Assembly: GCA_964479535.1 (NCBI GenBank)
Contig: CAYZMM010000022.1
Coordinates: 1 to 64,000 of the forward strand
Source of the DNA: S015-6 sp964479535
GTDB taxonomy: Bacteria; Desulfobacterota; DSWW01
Direction of reading: 5' to 3'
Length of the DNA: 64,000 nt
Of this stretch, positions 8,580 to 17,050 are shown piece by piece. The position numbers and the translations under genes were made by a program. How positions within the stretch are numbered: the first letter of the stretch is position 1; every line of letters starts with the position of its first letter. The notes below the pieces were generated by a model, which saw nothing but the letters and a program-made list of their open reading frames with translations, was not told the DNA's origin and did not search any database.

Positions 8580-9344
8580 CTAGGTCAGGCTGTTGAGGAT
8601 CTTGCCACGCAGCCGGAGGACGGCCTTCGTGTGGATCTGGGAAATCCGGGACTCGGTGATGTCCAGCACCTCCCCGATTTCCTTCATGTTCAAGTCGGCG
8701 TAGTAGTAGAGGGATACGACGATTCTCTCCTTCTCCGGGAGGACCTCGATCGCATTCTGCAGCACCTGCCGAACGCGGCGTATGTTCAGATCCCGAAAGG
8801 GATCGGTCCCCTTCCAGAAATCGGAGGGAATCTCGCCTGTGGTTCCGTCGAGCTTCTCGCGTCCGGTGATCTCGTCCCAGTTGATGAGCGAGATGGAGCG
8901 TACTCGGTCAACGAGTTTGTAGAAGGATTCTCGATCGAGACCCAGCTCCGCCATGACCTCTTCGTCCGTGGCGGATCGCCCCAGTCTCTGCTCGAGTTCC
9001 GCATAGGCACGGCTCAGTTGATTCGCTTTCTGCCGCACGGAGCGGGAAACCCAGTCCTGAGCACGGAGCTCGTCCAGGATCGCGCCGCGAATCCTGAACT
9101 CGGCGTAGGTTTCGAAGCGGACACCCTTCTCAGGGTCGAATTTCTCGATGGCATCCATCAGTCCGATGACCCCGGAGTTGATCAGGTCCTCCAGCTCGAT
9201 GTGGCTCGGAAGGCGCATGGCGATCCGAAGAGCCAGATGCTTGATCATCGGAGCGTACTTCTCGATGAGACGATCCCTCTCTTTCAGGGAGACTCGACGG
9301 GAACGCGACTTCTTCTTTGAGGGGGTCGTAGCTTTTTCCGTCAA
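8580..9344 (-). CDS. fliA: FliA/WhiG-type sigma-28 RNA polymerase sigma factor
   Basis: This is an alternative sigma factor of 254 residues. Region 2 is clear (LEDLINSGVIGLMDAIEKFD, then RFETYAEFRIRGAILDELR, then DWVSRSVR, the FliA/WhiG signature), followed by region 3. Region 4 holds the helix-turn-helix MKEIGEVLDITESRISQIHT. FliA directs transcription of late flagellar and chemotaxis genes. The protein begins with a basic, lysine/arginine-rich tail. The best start is a TTG with an AAGG ribosome-binding site. The FlgM-like inhibitor gene follows, so sigma factor and antagonist probably share a transcript. Confidence 0.92.
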   Translation of the reverse strand: MTEKATTPSKKKSRSRRVSLKERDRLIEKYAPMIKHLALRIAMRLPSHIELEDLINSGVIGLMDAIEKFDPEKGVRFETYAEFRIRGAILDELRAQDWVSRSVRQKANQLSRAYAELEQRLGRSATDEEVMAELGLDRESFYKLVDRVRSISLINWDEITGREKLDGTTGEIPSDFWKGTDPFRDLNIRRVRQVLQNAIEVLPEKERIVVSLYYYADLNMKEIGEVLDITESRISQIHTKAVLRLRGKILNSLT

Positions 9345-9457
9345 GGGAAACCTTCAACTGAGATGGGGCCCGTCGGGGCAGGGAAACCGGCCCACATGCT
9401 CCGGGACGGGTTTGCGGGATCACATGGACTTTTCCCGCAAACATAGAAGATTGTCTG

Positions 9458-11596
9458 TCATCTGTCAAATCTACAGGGGCTGCCGCTCCTGTAGATCCGG
9501 TGGTAGAGGGACCAGTTGTAGAGGACCTTCTTCACGTAGATCCGGGTCTCCCGATACAGAATCCCCTCCACGAACTCGTCCGTATCGGCCCGGGGCATCC
9601 GGGTCGTCCACCTCGCCACAGCGCCGGGGCCCGCGTTGTAAGCTGCGAACACCTTGGGCCAATCCTCTTCATAGCGACTTGCAAGGCCTTCCAGGTAGGC
9701 GGTGCCGATCGTCAGGTTCACCTCCGGGTCCTGGAGCAACCCGGGGTGGAAGTTCTCCAGCCCGATCTTCTCCGCCACTCGCTTTCCGGTGGCGGGCATG
9801 ATCTGCATCAGGCCCACCGCTCCGGCCGGCGAAACCGCATCGTGCATGAAAACGCTTTCCTGGTGAATGAGCCCGGCCACGAGAAAGGGGTCCAGGCCTC
9901 TTTCCCGCGCTTTCTCCGGGAGTTCGAACCGTGCAGGAAGGGGGTAGAGGAGGTGCAGGAACCGTTGCGCTTCCGGGTCTCTTCCGGAAATCGCCTCCGG
10001 GAGCCGGAGGGCAAGAACTCCGTTGCTCCTCGCAATGAACAGTCCTTGCAGGATGTTCCCGGCCACACAGTACGCCTCTACCCATTCGTCATTGGACAAC
10101 CGTCCACGAGGGGATTGATCACGTAACCAGTCCAGCCTGTCCACGGCATCCTTTTGAAGGCCTGCACTCACCAGAAGAGGGATCGCCGGATCCGCAAGCT
10201 TCTGGAACACCCTGGAGCCGTATGCATCGCGCACCTGTCCCGCTGCATCCGCCTTCCCCGGCGCAAGGATCTCCTTCAGCGGTTTGCCGGAGAGCCGCCA
10301 CTCCGACAGCACGCTGTAGTAACTGTCCGGGTATGCGGCTCGCGTCTTCTCGTAGACCTGCCGGCCCTCGGTTCGTCTTCCCGCCCCGTCCAGGCAGCGG
10401 GCTTGCCAGTACAGGGCTCTCGGGATGCTGAGGTCCCAAACCTCCTGTGCAACACACTCTCTCAGATGCTCGGCACATTCCACATACCCGCCGAGCAGGT
10501 AATAGCACCACGCCTCACCCCAGGCCGCCTCCTCTTCCCAGCGCGTCCCGGGAAAGAGGAACCGCGTCTCCCGGTACTGGCGTATCGCCTTCTTCAGCCG
10601 TCCACCTTCAAAATGAATGCGGCCCAGGATGAAACCCGCCCGGCCGGCATGCTCGCTGTCCGTATACTCCTCCAGCAGAAGGGTAAGGACCGGCAGGGCC
10701 TCCTGGTTGCGGTCTCTCCGCCAGTAGCCCCGTCCCACCACCAGCAAGCCCTCCGGAATTCTCGCCGAATCCGGGTACTCCCGCATCAGTCGCCGCAGGA
10801 CGCCGTGCGCTGCCTCCAGGTCCCGCCTGCCCGCATGGGCGAAGATCCGGTCCAGCAGAAGGCTCTCCCGCTGCGCCTGCGACATGGGCAGACGCCCGAG
10901 TTCCTCGTAGAACGTGAGCGCCTCTGTATATGCGTGTTCCCGGAGACACAGGTCTGCCTCGTGCCGAAGATAGTCCGCCCTCCGCATCGACCCGATCGTT
11001 TCCGGATGTTCTTCAGCGATCTTCCGGGCACGATGTTTGGCGATCCGGGCCTCCGGGGACCGCGGCCACTTCTCGCGGATTCTCTGATAGTTCGAGTAAG
11101 CCTCCGAAAACCTTTCCAGTTGCTCCAGCACCTCCCCGTATCGGAGGCGGGCCTCGGCGAATTCCCTCTTCTTGAAGTAGGATTCATAAGCCCGGGAGGC
11201 GAGCCAGTATGCTGAGCTCTTCTGATACCCCTCCGCCTCGATGTAACTCACCTTCTCCGCAAGCAGACTGCCCGGGAAGTGCTGCTGAAAGGCCTTGCAG
11301 AAGCCGAGGGCCTCGGCCACATGCTCCGTCTTCCAGTGGGATTTGAGGAGATAGAAGTAGGCGTACTCCTCCCATTCCGTGGGGGTCATCAGAGACGCTT
11401 CGAAGTGGGCGATCGCCTCTTCATACCTTGCGTCTCTATAGCAGGCGACTCCTTTTCGGAAGTACTCTTCGGGGGGCCCCCAAATCGCCTGGGTCGAAGG
11501 GTGGGCCCCCTCGGATGTGGAAAGGCGGAACAAATGCGAACAGGCCAATGCAAGGAGCCCGATCAGCGCCACGCTTCTCTTGCCGGGAATCCGCAT
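9458..11596 (-). CDS. soluble lytic murein transglycosylase (Slt-like) with TPR region
   Basis: This is a periplasmic enzyme that cleaves peptidoglycan glycan strands to 1,6-anhydro products. The 712 residues comprise an N-terminal signal (KRSVALIGLLALAC), a long alpha-helical tetratricopeptide-like superhelix over about residues 50-540, and a C-terminal SLT domain with the catalytic glutamate Glu580 in LIHQESVF, then GLMQIMPATG and AAYNAGPGAV. A Cys ends the signal region, but the preceding residues are a poor lipobox, so lipoprotein status is doubtful. I took the Met that opens the signal peptide; a 38-residue upstream extension has no signal character. It lies upstream of the fliA gene on the same strand and is divergent from ptsN. 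Confidence 0.9.
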   Translation of the reverse strand: MRIPGKRSVALIGLLALACSHLFRLSTSEGAHPSTQAIWGPPEEYFRKGVACYRDARYEEAIAHFEASLMTPTEWEEYAYFYLLKSHWKTEHVAEALGFCKAFQQHFPGSLLAEKVSYIEAEGYQKSSAYWLASRAYESYFKKREFAEARLRYGEVLEQLERFSEAYSNYQRIREKWPRSPEARIAKHRARKIAEEHPETIGSMRRADYLRHEADLCLREHAYTEALTFYEELGRLPMSQAQRESLLLDRIFAHAGRRDLEAAHGVLRRLMREYPDSARIPEGLLVVGRGYWRRDRNQEALPVLTLLLEEYTDSEHAGRAGFILGRIHFEGGRLKKAIRQYRETRFLFPGTRWEEEAAWGEAWCYYLLGGYVECAEHLRECVAQEVWDLSIPRALYWQARCLDGAGRRTEGRQVYEKTRAAYPDSYYSVLSEWRLSGKPLKEILAPGKADAAGQVRDAYGSRVFQKLADPAIPLLVSAGLQKDAVDRLDWLRDQSPRGRLSNDEWVEAYCVAGNILQGLFIARSNGVLALRLPEAISGRDPEAQRFLHLLYPLPARFELPEKARERGLDPFLVAGLIHQESVFMHDAVSPAGAVGLMQIMPATGKRVAEKIGLENFHPGLLQDPEVNLTIGTAYLEGLASRYEEDWPKVFAAYNAGPGAVARWTTRMPRADTDEFVEGILYRETRIYVKKVLYNWSLYHRIYRSGSPCRFDR

Positions 11597-11782
11597 GTCG
11601 ACGGCCGCCCCTCTTTCCTCTCGGAACACATCCGAACCCCGCCCGCTGGATTCACCGCCACAGCAGGTCAAGGCCCTCATCCAACCGAGGAACAAGGGCC
11701 TGCGATGCACTCGAGCCTTGATAATTCAAGGGTTTTCTTGCAGCGACAACCTTTCTGTTACGTATCTGCAAAACGAGTCATC

Positions 11783-11810
11783 TTGAGTTCGGCAACAGAA
11801 TCTGTTATAC
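11783..11810 (+). promoter_or_regulatory. sigma-70-like promoter for ptsN
   Basis: TTGAGT and TTATAC are separated by 16 bases in the divergent gap between slt and ptsN. Transcription would begin about 7 bases after the second box, which leaves a short leader before the chosen ptsN ATG and argues against the TTG codon at 11814 as the start. Confidence 0.5.
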
Positions 11811-11837
11811 ACGTTGTTTGACGAAAGGCAATCTTGG

Positions 11838-12290
11838 ATGAAACCTTCTGATTTTCTTTCTCCAGATCTTATCAGTTTGAACCTTCGGTCGTCCACCAAG
11901 GAAGAGGTCCTCAAAGAACTCGTCTGGATGCTGGACGTCAAGGAAGAGCACAAGCCGATCCTCCTGGACATGGTGCTCCAGAGAGAGGCGCTTGGGTCCA
12001 CCGGCTTGGGGGAAGGAGTGGCCATCCCTCACGGTCGATCGCTGATCGTGAACCACCTTCACCTTGTGTGCGGTTTCTCGAAGAAGGGGATATACTTTCA
12101 GGCCATCGACCGAAAGAAGGTGTACCTTTTCTTTCTTGTCATCGCCCCCCATCGAGAGGTATCGAATCAGTACCTCCCCCTTCTTGGAAGCATTGCCAGA
12201 CTCGCAAGCGAACCCGAGAACATCCGAAAACTGCGCACGGCAGAAACCCCGGAGCAATGTCTGGAGTTCTTGCAGCAAATTGGCTCGTAG
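11838..12290 (+). CDS. ptsN: PTS IIA-like nitrogen-regulatory protein PtsN (EIIA-Ntr)
   Basis: This is a 150-residue cytosolic phospho-acceptor of the nitrogen-related phosphotransferase system. It signals by its phosphorylation state and does not itself transport sugar. The phosphorylated histidine is His65 in GVAIPHGR. The N-terminal strand-helix (NLRSSTKEEVLKELVWML) and the C-terminal AETPEQCLEFL helix fit the PTS_EIIA type-2 fold. It lacks the rpoN-hpf neighbourhood common in proteobacteria. The next gene is a zinc-ribbon protein about 125 bases on. The start is the ATG with an upstream AAAGG and a plausible promoter at proper distance. Confidence 0.88.
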   Translation: MKPSDFLSPDLISLNLRSSTKEEVLKELVWMLDVKEEHKPILLDMVLQREALGSTGLGEGVAIPHGRSLIVNHLHLVCGFSKKGIYFQAIDRKKVYLFFLVIAPHREVSNQYLPLLGSIARLASEPENIRKLRTAETPEQCLEFLQQIGS

Positions 12291-12415
12291 ACCCGACAAC
12301 CCCGGTTTTTGACGATCTTGACTCGAAGCATGAGAGAGACCCTTTCCTCGGGACCCGTCGATCTGTTGCCAGGGATCTACGTCTCGAGGCCTCGGTCTCA
12401 AGAGGAATGTGAACC

Positions 12416-12763
12416 ATGCATCCAGAGCTGGAACTGCTGATCAAACTGCACGACCTCGACATCATGATCCGCGACGCCACGGAAGAGCAATACGCGAGCG
12501 AAGAGAGGGACATGGGATTCGTGCTTCGCAATCTCACCTCTCTGCAGCAGGCGCACGACAAGCTGCGCGAACAGGTCTCGCCGGAAACGCTCCTCCATTA
12601 CGACCGTCTGTTCGCAAAGTATGGCCGGTCCATAGCGCCGGTGAACGACGGGGTATGCTACGGTTGTTTCCTACAGCTACCCACCCTGTTCGTGCAGGAA
12701 TCGAAACAGAACGAGGGGCTCGAAGTCTGCCCGAAGTGTCGGAAGTTCCTCTACTGGCTCTAG
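12416..12763 (+). CDS. zinc-ribbon (C4-type) domain protein
   Basis: This is a 115-residue protein. The N-terminal part is a long helix, probably a coiled coil, with LEQ/LRE-type heptads (residues about 5-65). A C-terminal four-cysteine zinc ribbon follows (VCYGCF and VCPKCRKF). The architecture resembles the C-terminal portion of the CT398-like/zf-RING_7 family, whose role is unclear although nucleic-acid or complex binding has been proposed. It is shorter than the usual family length of about 240, so it may be a compact version. A clear AGAGGA ribosome-binding site supports the start. Confidence 0.7.
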   Translation: MHPELELLIKLHDLDIMIRDATEEQYASEERDMGFVLRNLTSLQQAHDKLREQVSPETLLHYDRLFAKYGRSIAPVNDGVCYGCFLQLPTLFVQESKQNEGLEVCPKCRKFLYWL

Positions 12764-12787
12764 GGACGATTCCAGGGGACAATTCCA
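12763..12787. repeat. tandem 12-bp repeat after the zinc-ribbon gene
   Basis: GGGACGATTCCA and GGGACAATTCCA (11 of 12 identical) follow each other 13 bases apart, starting at the last base of the stop codon. This resembles short GGGGACA-type repeats found between genes in such genomes. It has no obvious terminator shape. Confidence 0.4.
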
Positions 12788-12864
12788 CAATTTCATGGGC
12801 GTCCCCTTCTTTTCCTCCTTTTCTCGATTTCTGTTTGGATATGGGCGGTTTTGGACAGCCGGTA

Positions 12865-12901
12865 TTGACGAGAGGCGGAGCGTTCTGCTACCTATGTAGG
12901 T
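12865..12901 (+). promoter_or_regulatory. possible pdxST promoter with overlapping palindrome
   Basis: The gap before pdxS is 286 bases. It contains TTGACG, an 18-base spacer and TACCTA. The second box is weak, but it is overlapped by the inverted repeat ACCTATGTAGGT (12890-12901), which could be an operator. About 150 bases of leader then precede pdxS. I recognised no riboswitch in it. Confidence 0.35.
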
Positions 12902-13049
12902 GTTGTCATCGTCACCTGCCCCATCGAACTCCTCTGTCTTCGGAAGGGCCTTTTAGACCCGGACCACAGGGACGACGGCAGGCAGGGATCCGGCAAGCTT
13001 GATTTCGTCTTGTTGTTTTCGACCGAGACGAGAAGGATGGTGAAAAGCC

Positions 13050-13937
13050 ATGGCAGAAGAACGAGGGACCTGGGAAGCGAAGAAAGGCCTTGCCCAGATG
13101 CTGAAGGGCGGGGTCATCATGGATGTAACCACATCGGAACAGGCCAGGATCGCGGAAGACGCAGGGGCGTGCGCGGTCATGGCCCTCGAGCGCGTTCCTG
13201 CAGACATCCGGGCCGAGGGGGGTGTGGCCCGCATGGCGGATCCGGAAGTGATCGTGCGGATCCAGGAGGGGGTCACGATCCCGGTGATGGCCAAGGCACG
13301 TATCGGGCACTTCGTCGAAGCGCAGGTCCTCGAGGCCCTCGAGGTCGACTACATCGACGAATCGGAAGTGCTGACTCCGGCGGACGAGAAGAACCATATC
13401 GACAAGCACGACTTCAAGGCGCCCTTTGTTTGCGGGTGCAGGGACCTCGGGGAGGCCCTCCGGAGAATCGCGGAGGGGGCCGCCATGATCCGCACGAAGG
13501 GGGAAGCAGGTTCCGGAGACATCGTTGAAGCTGTCCGGCACATGCGGAAGGTCCAGGGGCAGATCCGTTGGGTCAAGTCGCTTCGACCGGATGAGCTCTA
13601 CACCGCCGCCAAGGAACTTCAGGCACCGGCACACCTCGTCGCCGAGGTGGCGCGCAACGGGGGCCTTCCCGTGGTCAATTTCGCCGCCGGAGGGGTCGCC
13701 ACCCCTGCGGACGCCGCACTGATGATGCAGTTGGGCGCCGACGGCGTCTTCGTCGGCTCCGGCATCTTCAAATCGGAGGACCCTGCGGCCCGCGCCAAGG
13801 CGGTCGTGGAGGCTACCACCCACTTCAACGACCCGGAAAGGATCGCCCGCGTCTCCAGAGGACTGGGGGTGGCCATGCGTGGCCGGCAGGTCTCGGACCT
13901 CCCGGAGGAAGAACGGCTCGCCGTCCGCGGCTGGTAG
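13050..13937 (+). CDS. pdxS: pyridoxal 5'-phosphate synthase, lyase subunit PdxS
   Basis: This is the synthase subunit of the DXP-independent vitamin B6 route, condensing ribose 5-phosphate, glyceraldehyde 3-phosphate and ammonia into PLP. The 295-residue TIM barrel is highly conserved. The N-terminal KKGLAQMLKGGVIMDVTTS, the VMAKARIGHF segment holding a catalytic lysine, and the phosphate-binding GVFVGSGIF are all intact. Twelve PdxS normally assemble with twelve PdxT. The glutaminase gene follows 57 bases downstream, as is usual. Proteobacteria often use PdxA/PdxJ instead, so the presence of this route fits a deltaproteobacterium or acquisition by transfer. Confidence 0.97.
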   Translation: MAEERGTWEAKKGLAQMLKGGVIMDVTTSEQARIAEDAGACAVMALERVPADIRAEGGVARMADPEVIVRIQEGVTIPVMAKARIGHFVEAQVLEALEVDYIDESEVLTPADEKNHIDKHDFKAPFVCGCRDLGEALRRIAEGAAMIRTKGEAGSGDIVEAVRHMRKVQGQIRWVKSLRPDELYTAAKELQAPAHLVAEVARNGGLPVVNFAAGGVATPADAALMMQLGADGVFVGSGIFKSEDPAARAKAVVEATTHFNDPERIARVSRGLGVAMRGRQVSDLPEEERLAVRGW

Positions 13938-13994
13938 GAGGAGGCCGACCCTCCCCGATTCCTGAGAACAACGCGGAAGATCGAAGAAGAGACG

Positions 13995-14645
13995 ATGAAG
14001 ATCGGAGTCCTCGCCCTCCAGGGCGCGTTCCGTGAGCATGCAGAGGTGCTGGAACGCCTCGGTGCACAAACCACAGAGGTCCGCCAGCCGGCTGACCTCC
14101 GTGGATGCGACGGACTCGTGCTTCCTGGAGGAGAAACCACTGCGCAGCGGAAGCTCGCAAAGGCCTACGGCCTCTGGGAACCGATGGAACTGCTCGGCAG
14201 GAAGGGCATGCCGATCCTGGCAACCTGCGCGGGCCTCATACTGCTGGCGAGACGGATCGACGAGGAGCCGGAGTCATCCCTGGATCTTCTTGACATCGAT
14301 GTTCGACGGAATGCCTACGGCCGGCAGGTCTTCAGCTTCGAGACCTTTCTCACGGTGCCCTGTCTCAACGGCACCCGGAAGCCGGCCGATTCGTTTCGCG
14401 CCATCTTCATTCGCGCACCTCGCATCACCCGGGTGGGCCCGGCTGTGAAGGTCCTCGCATCCCACAACGACGAACCCGTCGCCGTGGAAAAGGGGAACAT
14501 CCTCGGGCTGTGCTTTCATCCGGAACTCACCCGGGACTCCCGCTTCCACGCCTACTTCCTGGAGACGGTTCGCCGGCACCGGGTGTCGGCGGCCGGAGGG
14601 AAGACGTCTGCCGGGATACGGGCCGCTGCGGAGCACGGCCCCTGA
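13995..14645 (+). CDS. pdxT: pyridoxal 5'-phosphate synthase, glutaminase subunit PdxT
   Basis: This is the class-I glutamine amidotransferase that supplies ammonia to PdxS. Its triad is visible: nucleophile Cys78 in ATCAG, and His175 and Glu177 in CFHPEL. The glycine-rich LPGGETT loop contains Thr where most homologues have Ser (GGEST), a conservative change. At 216 residues it is slightly longer than usual; the extra length is a C-terminal Ala/Gly-rich tail beyond about 195 with no motif. It forms an operon with pdxS and converges on leuD. Confidence 0.96.
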   Translation: MKIGVLALQGAFREHAEVLERLGAQTTEVRQPADLRGCDGLVLPGGETTAQRKLAKAYGLWEPMELLGRKGMPILATCAGLILLARRIDEEPESSLDLLDIDVRRNAYGRQVFSFETFLTVPCLNGTRKPADSFRAIFIRAPRITRVGPAVKVLASHNDEPVAVEKGNILGLCFHPELTRDSRFHAYFLETVRRHRVSAAGGKTSAGIRAAAEHGP

Positions 14646-14664
14646 GCGGCTGGGAGGGGCCTCG

Positions 14665-15291
14665 TCACTTCAGCTGAAAATAGAAGGGACGAGATGCTTC
14701 GTAGCGTTCTTCGAAAGCGCGGATTCTCTCTTCCTGTTGCAGGCTGAGTTCGATTTCGTCCCAGCCGTTCATCAGACACTCCTTGCGAAACGGATCGATG
14801 CCGCCGAAGGAAACCACGTCCCCGTCCTCGGTTCTGACCTCCTGAGTCCCCAGATCCACCGCCAGCCTGGGGCCCTCCCGGCTTTCCGCATAGGCAAAGA
14901 GCCTGTCGATCTCCTTCGGTTCGAGGACCACGGGAAGGATCCCGTTCTTGAAGCAGTTGTTGAAGAAGATGTCGGCAAAGGACGGGGCGATCACGACACG
15001 GATGCCGAAGTCGACAAGCGCCCAAGGCGCATGTTCCCGGCTGGATCCACAGCCGAAGTTGTCTCGGGCAAGGAGGATGCTGGCGCCTTTGTAACGTGGG
15101 TGGTTCAGGGGGAAATCCGGGTTCTCTTCTTTGCCCTCATCGTCCAGGTATCGCCAGTCGTGGAACAGATGACCACCGAAACCGGTCCTGGAGATCTTCT
15201 TCAGAAACTGCTTCGGAATGATCTGATCCGTGTCCACATCCGAACGATCGAGGGGCACCACGATCCCCTCGTGGCTCTTCAACGACTTCAA
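14665..15291 (-). CDS. leuD: 3-isopropylmalate dehydratase small subunit LeuD
   Basis: This is the swivel-domain subunit of isopropylmalate isomerase, which interconverts 2- and 3-isopropylmalate in leucine synthesis. The 208-residue length is that of the proteobacterial type. DVDTDQIIPKQF and FGCGSSREHAPWAL are the substrate-binding signatures and are intact. The start is a TTG nine bases after the leuC stop, with an overlapping GGAGAGGG ribosome-binding site, so translation is probably coupled. leuB and leuA are not in the window. Confidence 0.95.
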   Translation of the reverse strand: MKSLKSHEGIVVPLDRSDVDTDQIIPKQFLKKISRTGFGGHLFHDWRYLDDEGKEENPDFPLNHPRYKGASILLARDNFGCGSSREHAPWALVDFGIRVVIAPSFADIFFNNCFKNGILPVVLEPKEIDRLFAYAESREGPRLAVDLGTQEVRTEDGDVVSFGGIDPFRKECLMNGWDEIELSLQQEERIRAFEERYEASRPFYFQLK

Positions 15292-15300
15292 GACCCTCTC

Positions 15301-16719
15301 CTATAGGTATTCGCGAATGTCCACAAAACGACCCTCCAGAGCGGCGGCGGCCGCCATGACCGGATTGACCAGATGGGTCCGCCCGCCCCTGCCCTGTCTG
15401 CCTTCGAAGTTCCGGTTGGACGTGGAGGCGCACCGCTCGCCCGGTTGGAGGATGTCCTCGTTCATGCCGAGACACATGGAGCAGCCGGCGAACCGCCAGT
15501 CGAATCCGGCTTCCCGAAACACCTCGCCCAACCCTTCCTCCTCAGCCGTCCGGCGAACCTGCTCGGATCCCGGCACCACGAGGGCATGGACGGCCGGGTG
15601 TACCTTTCTACCCCGAATGAACTCCGCGGCAGCCCGAAGATCCTCGATCCGTCCGTTTGTGCAGGAACCGATGAAGACCTTGTCGACCCGGATGTCCACG
15701 ATCCTCGTACCCGGTTCCAGCCCCATGTATTCCAAGGCCCGGCGGGCGGCCTCCACTTCAGCCGGGTCCCCCAGTGCGTCCGGGGTCGGCACGATCCCTT
15801 CCACGTCCGTCACCATTCCAGGGTTGGTTCCCCAGGTAACCTGAGGCGCAATCGCTCCCGCATTCAGTTCGACCCGCTTGTCGAACTCCGCTCCAGGATC
15901 CGAGGCAAGGGTATTCCAGTAAGCGACGGCCTCTTCGAACACAGTCCCCTTCGGTACGTACTCTCTTCCCCGGAGGTACTCGAAGGTCTTCTCGTCCGGG
16001 GCCACCATCCCGGCCCTGGCACCGGCCTCGATGCTCATGTTGCACACGGTCATCCGGCCCTCCATCGAAAGGTCCCGGATCGCCTCTCCTCCGTATTCGA
16101 TCACGAACCCCCGCCCGCCCACCGTGCCGATGGCACCGATGACCGCGAGGATGATGTCCTTGGCAGAGACGCCCGCGCCCGGCTTTCCCTCCACCTGCAC
16201 CCCCATGCTCCCGGTCTTGTACTGCCGCAGGGTCTGGGTGGCGAGCACTTGTTCGACCTCGCTCGTTCCAATGCCGAAGGCAAGTGCGCCGAAGGCACCG
16301 TGGGTGCTCGTATGGGAATCACCGCAGACGATGACCGTCCCTGGAAGGGTGAAGCCGAGTTCAGGACCAATGATGTGAACGATTCCCTGGTGCGGGTGTC
16401 CCAGATCGAACAATCGGATCCCGTGTTCCTCGCAGTTTGCGACCAGGGTCTCCATCTGCAGCCTGGAAATCGACTCTGTTTCCTTCATGGCCCGGGTGTG
16501 GGTGGGTACATTGTGATCCATCGTGGCGAGGGCAAGCTCGCTTCGTCTCACCTTTCGGCCGGCATTTCTCAATCCCTCAAAGGCCTGAGGTGAAGTAACC
16601 TCGTGGATCAGGTGACGGTCCACATAGATCAGGGGCGCCTGCACACCATCGTCGAAGATCAGATGGTCGTCCCAGATCTTGTCATACATGGTTCTCGGCT
16701 TCGGTTCGTTCGATTCCAT
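15301..16719 (-). CDS. leuC: 3-isopropylmalate dehydratase large subunit LeuC
   Basis: This is the 4Fe-4S-binding large subunit of isopropylmalate isomerase, an aconitase relative. Cluster ligands appear as FIGSCTNGR and then GCSMCLGMN near the C-terminus. VCGDSHTSTHGAFGALAFG marks the N-terminal active site. About 472 residues is the standard length. The exact start is unsure: ATG at 16719, a TTG three codons earlier and an ATG ten codons later (MYDKIWDDH, where most homologues begin to align) are all possible, and none has a good ribosome-binding site. It is followed directly by leuD. Confidence 0.95.
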   Translation of the reverse strand: MESNEPKPRTMYDKIWDDHLIFDDGVQAPLIYVDRHLIHEVTSPQAFEGLRNAGRKVRRSELALATMDHNVPTHTRAMKETESISRLQMETLVANCEEHGIRLFDLGHPHQGIVHIIGPELGFTLPGTVIVCGDSHTSTHGAFGALAFGIGTSEVEQVLATQTLRQYKTGSMGVQVEGKPGAGVSAKDIILAVIGAIGTVGGRGFVIEYGGEAIRDLSMEGRMTVCNMSIEAGARAGMVAPDEKTFEYLRGREYVPKGTVFEEAVAYWNTLASDPGAEFDKRVELNAGAIAPQVTWGTNPGMVTDVEGIVPTPDALGDPAEVEAARRALEYMGLEPGTRIVDIRVDKVFIGSCTNGRIEDLRAAAEFIRGRKVHPAVHALVVPGSEQVRRTAEEEGLGEVFREAGFDWRFAGCSMCLGMNEDILQPGERCASTSNRNFEGRQGRGGRTHLVNPVMAAAAALEGRFVDIREYL

Positions 16720-17049
16720 AGGGGGCAATCTTGTATGTTTTTCGGGTGAAAGTCCAGCGCAGCCCGCATTTGCTTTGATTCGGTTTTTCGGCTAAAGGAA
16801 ACGAAGGGAGGAAGCATGAGAGAAGTCGCCCATCGAAAGGACGATATGCGGCCGACCGAGCTCAAACCCTTCCTGCGGGGCGCGCAACTCTGCCCGCCGA
16901 CACTCTTTGCGGCCGGGGAAGAAGACGGGGTGGTCACCTTGTACAGGAAGGGCATCGACGGGATGCCCTCTCCTTCCTCGGGTTCCTCCGGGGGTAACCT
17001 CCGATCCTTGACTTTCCAGGGCTGCAGATGGGACTTTTTCAACAGCCTC
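16720..17049. other. 330-bp gap between leuC and the sulfatase gene
   Basis: No convincing gene lies here. On the plus strand a strong GGGAGGAAGC site precedes an ATG at 16816, but that frame runs on antisense through most of the sulfatase gene, so I do not call it; it might be the start of a gene that was truncated when the 30-bp repeat at 17021 arrived. On the minus strand this is the leuC leader. I found no T-box or peptide attenuator with leucine codons. Confidence 0.4.
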
Positions 17050-17050
17050 C
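17021..17050. repeat. dispersed 30-bp intergenic repeat, copy 2
   Basis: This is a near-identical copy (29 of 30) of the element at 8131-8160. It ends exactly at the first base of the sulfatase stop codon (complement), so that gene's 3' end abuts the repeat. Read on the minus strand it starts GGAGGCTGTTGAAAAAG. Confidence 0.7.
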
